Shown here: piece after piece, positions 27,477-37,770 of the stretch | How the letters are laid out: every line of letters begins with the position of its first letter | Position numbering within the stretch: the stretch's first letter is position 1 | Assembly (NCBI RefSeq): GCF_000170895.1 | Contig: NZ_ABCS01000042.1 | Span: 1 to 64,000, forward strand | DNA from: Plesiocystis pacifica SIR-1 | GTDB taxonomy: Bacteria; Myxococcota_A; Polyangia; Nannocystales; Nannocystaceae | Length of the DNA stretch: 64,000 nucleotides | Reading direction: 5' to 3' | Position numbers and translations under genes: made by a program | Notes under the pieces: generated by a model | Database searches by the model: none | What the model was told of the DNA's origin: nothing | Seen by the model: only the letters and a program-made list of their open reading frames with translations

Positions 27477-27487
27477 TCATCGATTGA
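27434..27487 (+). CDS. Possible 17-aa peptide gene of the 'KTRxKxKAGG' kind
   Basis: The frame encodes MKTRTKLKAGGRYIIID and stops. A GGAAAGGA ribosome-site-like sequence lies 6-7 nt upstream. I recall many annotated tiny myxobacterial proteins that begin with Lys-Thr-x-Val/Leu-Lys-Ala-Gly-Gly and end with short variable tails, which is why this one stands out; no function is known to me. Its last ten nucleotides overlap the 3' end of the convergent HAD gene. Too short to be tested statistically by eye. Confidence 0.3.
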   Translation: MKTRTKLKAGGRYIIID

Positions 27488-28100
27488 GCCCGTCGAGGAC
27501 CTCGGACAGATGACCGATGCGGTCGCGCTTGGGGGCTCGCTTGCCCGGGCGCCGGTCGATGTGCACGGCCCGGGCGAAGCCCGCCCCCCGCGCGCCGCGG
27601 ATGTCATCGCGCACGCTGTCGCCGACCATCACCAGCTCCTCGGGCGCGAGCCCCAGGCGCGCGGCGGTCAGCGAGAACACCCCCGGGTCGGGCTTGGCCA
27701 CGCCCTCGTCGCAAGAGAACACCAGGGTGTCGAAGCGCTCGGCGAGGCCGAGCTCGAACACGGGCGCCTTGTAGGGCGCGGCCAGGTTCGAGAGCAGCGC
27801 CAACGCCAAGCCCTGATCCCGGGCCTGCTCGAGGACCTCGAGGGTCTCGGGGAAGAGCTCGACCTGGGCCAGACCCTCTTCCACCAAGCGCTCGTAGTGC
27901 GCCGGGCCCGGGCCCCGGCGGACCCCGGCCTGGGCGTGGAACTCGGCGATGCTCGGCACGGCCTGGGTCAGCGCGGCCCTCCGGGTCGAGCGCCACTTCC
28001 ACGGCGGCAAGGCGAAGATGAGCTCGCGGTAGGCCCTCCACCCCTGGCCCCGGGTCACCAGGGTGCCGTAGAGATCGAAGACCAGACCGCGGACCGCCAC
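27477..28100 (-). CDS. HAD-superfamily hydrolase
   Basis: A 207-aa HAD-like hydrolase. Seen: motif I VFDLYGTLVT, in which the second Asp of DxD is replaced by Tyr (DLYGT, as in haloacid-dehalogenase and some phosphatase members), motif II LLSNLAA, lysine in AKPDPG, and motif IV GDSVRDDIRGA. The cap is small and helical. Its substrate is unknown. GTG 28100 is supported by a complete promoter-like arrangement directly upstream. The gene lies 26 bp downstream of the stop of the APH/ATP-binding fusion on the same strand. Confidence 0.87.
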   Translation of the reverse strand: MAVRGLVFDLYGTLVTRGQGWRAYRELIFALPPWKWRSTRRAALTQAVPSIAEFHAQAGVRRGPGPAHYERLVEEGLAQVELFPETLEVLEQARDQGLALALLSNLAAPYKAPVFELGLAERFDTLVFSCDEGVAKPDPGVFSLTAARLGLAPEELVMVGDSVRDDIRGARGAGFARAVHIDRRPGKRAPKRDRIGHLSEVLDGLNR

Positions 28101-28106
28101 GGCGCT

Positions 28107-28135
28107 GGGTTAGATCGCTCTTTGGCTCAGAGCAA
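28107..28135 (-). promoter_or_regulatory. Putative leaderless promoter of the HAD gene
   Basis: On the minus strand: TTGCTC (28130-28135), a 17-nt spacer, TAACCC (28107-28112), then 6 nt to the GTG at 28100. The upstream gene's stop codon falls inside the spacer. Confidence 0.45.
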
Positions 28136-29869
28136 GCCCGCTCGGGTCAGCGCGGCACAGGCGGCGTCGAGGGTCTGGGCTGGGGTCCCGCTTGCGTCGA
28201 CGCTGTCCCAGGGGCAGGCGCTCGCGTCGACCGGGGACCACAGCTCGCTCAGCGCCTCGTACACGGCGAAGTCGGCGTCCGAAGGGTCGCTGCCCTCGCC
28301 CGCCCGGGCCTCGATGCGCGCGCGGGCGATCTCGGGCGGGAGGTCGAGGACCAGAAAGTGCACCGCGACCCCCCAGCGCGCGGCCGCGTCGACGAACTGG
28401 GACCGCCGAGCGCCGCTGACGAAGGTCGCGTCGACGATCGCCCGGCCGCCCGCCGTGCACGTCGCCTCGGCCTCCGCCAGGCACGCGGCGTAGGTCCGCT
28501 CGGTCCAGATCTTGGAGTAGAGCTCGGCGCTGCCCCGCTCGCTCGGCGCGAGGCCAGCCAGGGACTTGCGCACGGTGTCGGTGCGGATCCACTGGAAGCC
28601 GCCGCGCTCGCTCAGCCCCTGGGCGAGCACCGACTTGCCCGTACCCGGGAGCCCGCCCACGAGCAGCAGGCAGGGGCGCTGGCTCGAGTCGCTGAGCTCG
28701 GTCAGCGCCAGCAGCAGCCGCGCCTGGGCCTTGGTCCGCGCTCGCGCCCGCGCAGCCTCGCCGATCTCCGGTTCGGCCGCGGCCATCGCGGCGACCTTCG
28801 CCCGGACCGTCGCCCGGTAGCCCAGATAAAAGGGCAACAGCGCGGCCATGGCCTCCGCCGTGTCTCCCCCGCTCGCGTCCGCGAAGGCCTCGGCGAAGCC
28901 CCGGGCGAGGACCCACTCGCCCCGGGCCTGGAGGTCCATCATCAAGAAGGCGACGTCGGAGATGGGGTCGGCCCAGCGAAAGCGCGGGCCAAATTCGATG
29001 CGGTCGAGGAGCAGCAATTCGGCCCCCGGCCCAGTCCCGACCTGGGTCCCGATCTGGGTCCCGCTCTGGCCGTCCTCGACCAACCACTGCTCCCCCTCGC
29101 CGGTGCAGCGCAGGTCGTAGACGTGATCTAGACGCAGATCCCCGTGGGTATCCCGGATCGCCCCCGCCTCGTGGCGGGCATGCAGGCGCGGCCCGACCTC
29201 CCCGAGCACCGCGCGCGTCGCTTGCTCGAGGCGCGCGAGCAGCTCGGCGTCGACGGGCGGCGGCTCCCCCTGGGCGTGGGCCGCCTCGACGAGGGCGCCC
29301 AGCTGCTCGAAGTTCTGCTCGACGTTGGCCTCGACGGCCGCGCGGTCCCCCAGGCGCGCGAGCTCGGGGTGGGCCGCGGCCTGGTCCGCCCCCTCGGCGT
29401 AGAAGGCCGCGAGGACCTCGGCGAGGGCCTGGAGCTGGCTGGCCCGCAGCGCCCGGCGCCCCAGCAGCGCGCGGAAGGTCGCCGAGTCCGGCAGCCGGCG
29501 CATCCACACCGCCCACTCGACGATCGCCTCCTCGGGCCCGAGCGAGGGGCCCGCGCCCGGGGCCGTCTCCGGGCGCACGGACAGCTCGCCGCTCGCTTCG
29601 CGCACGATCGCGAGCACCCCGCGGTAGACCCCCGGCGCGAGGCGCTGGTTGACCTCCACCTCCGCGCGACAGTCCCGCTCGCGCGCCGCGAGGGTGGTGA
29701 AGTCCAGGAAGCCCAGGTCGACGGGCTTGTGGATCTTGACCACCTCGCGGTCGACGAGGAAGACCACCGAGATGTGGGTGTGGATGCGCTCGGGAGGGGC
29801 TCCCCGGGCGCTCAGCAGGACGTGGGCCTCGGGGCGGGACAGCCCCTCGATCAGCGCTTCGAGTTCCAT
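28127..29869 (-). CDS. Fusion of aminoglycoside-phosphotransferase-like domain and P-loop kinase
   Basis: A 580-aa two-domain protein. Seen: N-terminal APH/choline-kinase-like region (about 20-370), with catalytic-type HGDLRLDHVYD about residue 250 and RIEFGPRFRWADPISDVAFLMMDL further on. The C-terminal AAA_33/gluconate-kinase-like P-loop domain (about 410-575) has Walker A GGLPGTGKS and a RTD motif. Known: this fusion is a common bacterial family annotated as bifunctional aminoglycoside phosphotransferase/ATP-binding protein; the biological substrate is unknown and resistance is not implied. Start at ATG 29869 (MELEAL), matching the family's usual beginning; the frame opens slightly earlier, at 29896. 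Confidence 0.87.
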   Translation of the reverse strand: MELEALIEGLSRPEAHVLLSARGAPPERIHTHISVVFLVDREVVKIHKPVDLGFLDFTTLAARERDCRAEVEVNQRLAPGVYRGVLAIVREASGELSVRPETAPGAGPSLGPEEAIVEWAVWMRRLPDSATFRALLGRRALRASQLQALAEVLAAFYAEGADQAAAHPELARLGDRAAVEANVEQNFEQLGALVEAAHAQGEPPPVDAELLARLEQATRAVLGEVGPRLHARHEAGAIRDTHGDLRLDHVYDLRCTGEGEQWLVEDGQSGTQIGTQVGTGPGAELLLLDRIEFGPRFRWADPISDVAFLMMDLQARGEWVLARGFAEAFADASGGDTAEAMAALLPFYLGYRATVRAKVAAMAAAEPEIGEAARARARTKAQARLLLALTELSDSSQRPCLLLVGGLPGTGKSVLAQGLSERGGFQWIRTDTVRKSLAGLAPSERGSAELYSKIWTERTYAACLAEAEATCTAGGRAIVDATFVSGARRSQFVDAAARWGVAVHFLVLDLPPEIARARIEARAGEGSDPSDADFAVYEALSELWSPVDASACPWDSVDASGTPAQTLDAACAALTRAGLL

Positions 29870-30040
29870 GCTCGAAGTCAGCCTAGCGGGGCCCACGGCG
29901 GCCCATGGGGGCTAGATTTGCGTGCGCCAACGCGAGGACTTCCGGCTCGATTTCGCTTCCACCCGAGCCCCGCCGTGGTGCAATGTGGGCTGACGCGCCG
30001 CGCCTAGGAGCCCGTGCGTCCAGCTGATAGTCTCCGCCCG

Positions 30041-33484
<3,444 letters not shown>

Positions 33485-33579
33485 AGCCAACTGAAACCAG
33501 CTGAGGCCGATCGGGCCCCCGCTCGCCCCGCGCACATTGAAGCGTGGCCCCGCGGCCGAGCTGCTACCATGGCAGCGAC

Positions 33580-35127
33580 GTGGCGGGCGAGGACGAGCGC
33601 AGCAAGGCAGGCCCCCCGCCCTTGCCTCCGACGACCGCGCAGATCATCGGAGAGCTCCTCGACGGCCGCTACCGCGTCCAGGGCGTCATCGGTGTCGGCG
33701 GCATGGGCTGCGTCTACCGCGGCCTCGACGAGCGCCTGGGCAAGCCCGTGGCCATCAAGGTCCTCGACCTCAGCCTCGGCGACCGCCCCCGGCAGGTCCA
33801 GCGCTTCGGCCGGGAGGCCCGGGCCATGGCCGCGATCCGCCACCCCAACGTCGTCGAGGTGTTCGACTTTGGCCAGACGCCGACCTGCGTCTACCTGGTC
33901 ATGGAGCTGCTCACCGGCTGCCCCCTGTCCGAGCTCATCGGCGACGGCCAGCGCATCGACTGGGCCCTGCTCGCGCCCCTCGCCACGCAGATCGTCCGGG
34001 CCCTCGCGGCCTCGCACCGCGCGGGCGTCGTCCACCGCGATCTCAAGCCCAGCAACATCTTCCTGATCGACAACGGCGACGGCGAGGTGTCCCTCAAGGT
34101 CCTCGACTTCGGCATCGCCAAGCTCAACGACGGCATGCAGCTGACCCAGGCCGGCTCGGTGTTTGGGACCGCCGCCTACATGGCCCCCGAGCAAGCCACG
34201 GGCGCCGAGGTCGACGCCCGCGCCGACCTCTACGCCGCGGGCTGCGTGCTGTTCGAGGCGCTCACCGGCTGGCCGCCGTTCACCGGCGGCACCTACATCG
34301 AGGTCCTCGGCAAGCAGGTCCAAGAGGCCGCCCCGCGCCTGGCCGAGGTCGCCCCGGAGCTGCGCGTCCCGCCGGCGCTCGAGGCCGTCCTCGCCCAGGT
34401 CCTGGCCAAGCGCCCCGAGGATCGCTTCTCGGACATGCGCGCCTTCGAGGCCGCCCTGGCCGGCGCCCCCCCGCTCGCCCCGAGCTCCAAGGCCGCCCAG
34501 GACGCGCTCGCGGCCAAGATCCAGGCCCACTCGGCCGCGACCCCGGAGCTGCTCCGCGCCGAGGCCACGGCCAACTTCGCCGCCGTGCTCGAGGCCCTCG
34601 CGTTCGTGTTCGTGACCCTCGGCCACGCCCCCGACGCCAACCTCGACGCCGCGGAGCTCGAGACCATCCGCGAGCGCCTGCGGACCTGGAGCACCGGCCC
34701 GAGCGCCCCGGCGGCGAACGGCCGCGACGCCATCGTCGAGCTCGTCGACGACACCTACGCGACCTTCGCCAGCATCCAGGGCATCGACGCCCGCCTGTCC
34801 AAGGCCTGGGCGCAGATGGACTGGCTCGGCAGGACCCTCAGCCTGAGCGCGCGGACCCGCGTGCTCGCGGACCTGTGGGCCATCGCCCGCGCCGACGGCC
34901 GGGTGACCATCCTCGAGGAGCGCTTCCTCGCCGAGGCCGCCCAGCGCTTCGAGCTGCCCCACGCCGCGCCGACCAAGGAGCCCACGCGCCAGCTCTCCCG
35001 CGCCCCCTACACCCCCGCGGGCGGCGGGCCGGCCCTTGGCGGTGGACACGGCCACCACGCGCAGACCAAGCACATGGTGTTCTCGGCCAAGGCCATCGGG
35101 CCCGACCCCGAAGATTCGCTCGACTAG
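33580..35127 (+). CDS. Ser/Thr protein kinase with C-terminal TerB-like domain
   Basis: A 515-aa protein. Seen: kinase domain (about 20-300) with GVGGMGCVY, VAIKVL, HRDLKPSNI, DFGIAKLND and GTAAYMAPEQ. A helical region follows (about 330-430), then a TerB-like helical bundle (about 430-475) with LADLWAIARADGRVTILEERFL, a pattern seen in TerB and DjlA-N domains where acidic residues may bind metal. Known: kinase-TerB combinations occur in myxobacteria; a stress or membrane-associated role has been suggested for TerB proteins generally. GTG 33580 is my choice; GTG 33544 in the same frame adds 12 atypical residues. It follows the triple-domain kinase by about 95 bp and may be cotranscribed. Confidence 0.82.
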   Translation: MAGEDERSKAGPPPLPPTTAQIIGELLDGRYRVQGVIGVGGMGCVYRGLDERLGKPVAIKVLDLSLGDRPRQVQRFGREARAMAAIRHPNVVEVFDFGQTPTCVYLVMELLTGCPLSELIGDGQRIDWALLAPLATQIVRALAASHRAGVVHRDLKPSNIFLIDNGDGEVSLKVLDFGIAKLNDGMQLTQAGSVFGTAAYMAPEQATGAEVDARADLYAAGCVLFEALTGWPPFTGGTYIEVLGKQVQEAAPRLAEVAPELRVPPALEAVLAQVLAKRPEDRFSDMRAFEAALAGAPPLAPSSKAAQDALAAKIQAHSAATPELLRAEATANFAAVLEALAFVFVTLGHAPDANLDAAELETIRERLRTWSTGPSAPAANGRDAIVELVDDTYATFASIQGIDARLSKAWAQMDWLGRTLSLSARTRVLADLWAIARADGRVTILEERFLAEAAQRFELPHAAPTKEPTRQLSRAPYTPAGGGPALGGGHGHHAQTKHMVFSAKAIGPDPEDSLD

Positions 35128-35136
35128 CCCGACTCG

Positions 35137-36057
35137 CTAGACCCGCTCGAGCTCGGCGACGAGGCCGAAGTGGTCCGAGGGAAACAGCCCGCGCTGCCCC
35201 GGCACCACGGGCTCGTCGCCGATGATCTCGATGGACGCGGGCCGCCAGCTCGACCCGCGCACGAGCACGCGATCCAGCCGTCGGCTGGGCTCACCAGGAA
35301 AGGAGCCCGCCCGCGCCATGTCGCTGCGCTCGATGTCCCAGGTATGCCCGGGCTCACCGGGGCGCAGGGCCGTCCACGCGTCGACAAAGTCGGGATCTAG
35401 GTGGTCCGTGTCTGGCCGCTCGCCGTCGCCAAAGTTGAGGTCGCCGCAGAAGATCGTCGCGTCGACCTGGGGGTCGTCGCGCTCGCGCTCGAGGGCCGCG
35501 AAGATGGCGTCGAGCTGCCGGGCGCGGACCGGCCCGTCCTCGAGCAAGCTCTCCATGTGCGTGGTCCCCACGGCCAACCGCTCACCCCCGCCCAGCTCGA
35601 CGTGGGCGACGAGCAGGCTGCGGCCCTGGGCCCCCGGGAGCCGCAGCGCGCGGGCGTGGGGGACGGGGAAGCGCGAGAGGATGAACTGCCCGTTGGGCCT
35701 GGCTGGGGCGCCGTCGATCTCGGCGACGAAATACTCGCGCAGCCACGGCGTGTCGGCGACCCAGGGCAAGAACCATGGCGCGACCTCCTGGAGGGCGATG
35801 AGGTCCGCACGCGCCTCGCGGAGCACCCGAAACACGGCGGGGATCCGCTCTGCGGTTGCGACTTCGTCGGCGAGCACGTTGTAGGTCACGACCCGCAGCC
35901 GCGAAGGTCCGACTTCGACCTTGGCCTCGCCAGCTTCCGCGCCTCGCGGCTCGACCCCCTCGCCCACGGGGCTCGCGGACCGGCGAGGCCCGCAGCCGGA
36001 CGTCAGCAGGGCCAGGCCCGCGCCTCCCAGGCCCCGAGTGAACTGTCGCCGGCGCAC
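35137..36057 (-). CDS. Endonuclease/exonuclease/phosphatase-family lipoprotein with Tat-like signal
   Basis: A 306-aa exported enzyme. Seen: N-terminal RRRQF twin-arginine-like motif, hydrophobic stretch and lipobox TSGC (Cys22), then an EEP domain with RVVTYNVLAD, LQEVAP (catalytic Glu), FCGDLNFGD (Asp-Leu-Asn) and SDHFGLVAE (Asp-His). The fold is shared by sphingomyelinases, TDP2-type phosphodiesterases and inositol phosphatases; the substrate is not determinable, but the exported location favours phospholipids or nucleotides. GTG start. It is the last gene of a leftward run starting with an S8 peptidase gene. Confidence 0.88.
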   Translation of the reverse strand: MRRRQFTRGLGGAGLALLTSGCGPRRSASPVGEGVEPRGAEAGEAKVEVGPSRLRVVTYNVLADEVATAERIPAVFRVLREARADLIALQEVAPWFLPWVADTPWLREYFVAEIDGAPARPNGQFILSRFPVPHARALRLPGAQGRSLLVAHVELGGGERLAVGTTHMESLLEDGPVRARQLDAIFAALERERDDPQVDATIFCGDLNFGDGERPDTDHLDPDFVDAWTALRPGEPGHTWDIERSDMARAGSFPGEPSRRLDRVLVRGSSWRPASIEIIGDEPVVPGQRGLFPSDHFGLVAELERV

Positions 36058-36081
36058 CCTCGAGCTCTAGCACCCGACCCC

Positions 36082-36930
36082 TCACTCGTCGATGACCAGC
36101 GCGAGGTGGTGGCGGACCAGGCGGACCCCCCTGTCGCTCGTTGGACGCGCGCTGGCCCCAACGCCCGCCTGTCCCTGCCCCTGTCCCTGTCCCTGTTCCG
36201 GGGCATCGCTCAGCTCGATGGTCACCGTCCACTCCCCCGCCGCCAGGCCGAGCTCATCGATGGTCCCGCGCAGGCGCACCGCCCCCGAGTCGGCGACCTG
36301 CGTGCGGCTGGGCTGAGGCAGCGCGCGGCGCTGGCCTGCCGCGGCGCTCGGAGCCGCGAACAGCTCGACGGCCACGGGCGCGTCCCGGGCCTGCGAGGGG
36401 CGCAGGCGCCAGTCGAAGGCGTCGTGCGTGCCGTAGCGAAGGGGCTCGAAGCCGTGCTCGGGCCCAGCCGAGCGCGCGCTCCGGCGACCCGCGTCGGTGT
36501 CCAGGCTGTAGTCGGGCATGGACGCCGGTGTGGCCGCGAGCGCCGGCACCTCGGCCTGGGCCACGAGCGGGTCCGCGGGCGCGGGGCTCAGGGTGTAGAC
36601 CAAGGTCGCCGCGACAGCCGCCGAGGCCACGCACAGGCCGGCCCAGCCCAGGGTGCCCACCGTGCCCGAGCTCGAGCCGGTGAGCCGGTCCCACACCCGA
36701 CCCAGCCACGCGGGCCCAGATCGGCCCTCGGTCCGGCGCGCGCGCGGCGAGCCGAGCTCCCCCCGGGTGACCTCGAGCAAGAGCTCGACCAGGCGCTCTC
36801 TCTCGCCGGAGTCGAAGGGGCGCAGGTACTCCCGCTCCCGCTCGAGGTTCCGCTCGGCCCGCCCGAGGACCGCGATGAACTCGTCGAGGCTGTCCTCGAT
36901 GCACCCATCAAGCTCGCGCGTACCGTTCAT
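36082..36930 (-). CDS. Single-pass membrane protein, likely partner (anti-sigma-like) of the ECF factor
   Basis: A 282-aa protein. Seen: an acidic/basic cytosolic N-terminal part (about 1-90, EDSLDEFIAVLGRAERNLER), one transmembrane helix (about 93-120), a low-complexity linker and an exported beta-rich domain ending with a Gly-Gln repeat. No HxxxCxxC zinc anti-sigma motif is present. It overlaps the ECF gene by 23 nt on the same strand, so the two are translationally coupled. Position and topology suggest a sigma-factor regulator that senses the envelope. This is inference; no family was recognised from sequence. Confidence 0.65.
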   Translation of the reverse strand: MNGTRELDGCIEDSLDEFIAVLGRAERNLEREREYLRPFDSGERERLVELLLEVTRGELGSPRARRTEGRSGPAWLGRVWDRLTGSSSGTVGTLGWAGLCVASAAVAATLVYTLSPAPADPLVAQAEVPALAATPASMPDYSLDTDAGRRSARSAGPEHGFEPLRYGTHDAFDWRLRPSQARDAPVAVELFAAPSAAAGQRRALPQPSRTQVADSGAVRLRGTIDELGLAAGEWTVTIELSDAPEQGQGQGQGQAGVGASARPTSDRGVRLVRHHLALVIDE

Positions 36931-37636
36931 GACGACTCTCCTTTGGGGACGAGGCCTCGGGATCTGACGGGCCGCCCACCTTGGAGTGTTCGCTCGGGCT
37001 CGGGTCGTGGAGGTCGAGGCTGCGCACGATCTTGCGCAGCCGCGTGCGCCAGGCGTAGATGGCGTCCCGGCTCATGCCCATGGCCGCGCACACCTCCGGG
37101 ACCTCGCGCTCTTCGATGTAGAGCATGCGAAACAGCTCCCGGCCGCGCTCGTCGAGGCGCTCGTCGAGGGCCAGGACCAGGCGATCGAGGCGCGAGCGCT
37201 GCTCGAGGCGCTCGACGATGGGGCTGCGCCCGCCGTTGCCAGCGCTTTGGGCCATGGACGCGCGCAGCTCGATGTCTTCGGGGGCCTCGCTGTCCTCGGC
37301 GAAGGGGTTGCGCCGACGGCTACGCAGGGTGCGGTAGACGCTGCGCCGGGCGACCAGGCGGACGAAGCCCGTCAGGCCGTGACCGCGGCTCGGGTCCCAG
37401 GCCCGCAAGACCTTGGCGTCGTCGGCCAAGAGCATGGCGAACACGTCCTGGACCGCGTCGCGCACGGCCTCGCGGGGGTTCCGGCCCCGCGCCTGGCCGC
37501 TGCGCATGAACGCGAAGCCGACCTCGGACTGGACGACGGGTAGCAGCTCGCGGACCAGGTGCTCCATGGCTCCGCGCTCGCCCTGGAGCGCCCGCGCCAA
37601 CGAGGTTTCGAGTTGGTCGGCCTTCACGCCTCCCAC
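36908..37636 (-). CDS. ECF-type RNA polymerase sigma factor
   Basis: A 242-aa sigma factor. Seen: sigma-70 region 2-like (about 25-95, REAVRDAVQDVFAMLLADDAKVLRAWDPSRG) and region 4 helix-turn-helix (about 160-205, FRMLYIEEREVPEVCAAMGMSRDAIYAWRTRLRK), with a long acidic linker between. The Ser/Pro-rich C-terminal tail is specific to this protein. The GTG at 37636 follows the ORF; a GTG at 37627 is equally possible. It probably directs transcription of a small regulon that includes its own neighbourhood (CHAT and peptidase genes upstream); this is not shown by a visible promoter motif. Confidence 0.85.
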   Translation of the reverse strand: MGGVKADQLETSLARALQGERGAMEHLVRELLPVVQSEVGFAFMRSGQARGRNPREAVRDAVQDVFAMLLADDAKVLRAWDPSRGHGLTGFVRLVARRSVYRTLRSRRRNPFAEDSEAPEDIELRASMAQSAGNGGRSPIVERLEQRSRLDRLVLALDERLDERGRELFRMLYIEEREVPEVCAAMGMSRDAIYAWRTRLRKIVRSLDLHDPSPSEHSKVGGPSDPEASSPKESRHERYARA

Positions 37637-37770
37637 TTCGCCGCGTGCTCGGGATATCTGACGCCGCGTTCGTGCAGCCCCGATTCACAGTTGGCTTCGC
37701 GGACGTGGGATCAAACGCGGAACTCTGCGCCACGACCCCGACATTTGGCCACGCCCTCCCAGACCCCGAC

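Noticed and set aside
28127..29869. Aminoglycoside resistance gene
   Set aside because: The APH-like/ATP-binding fusion is a widespread family of unknown substrate; the fold alone does not show resistance.
36908..37636. Housekeeping sigma factor
   Set aside because: Only regions 2 and 4 are present with a variable linker, which is the ECF plan.
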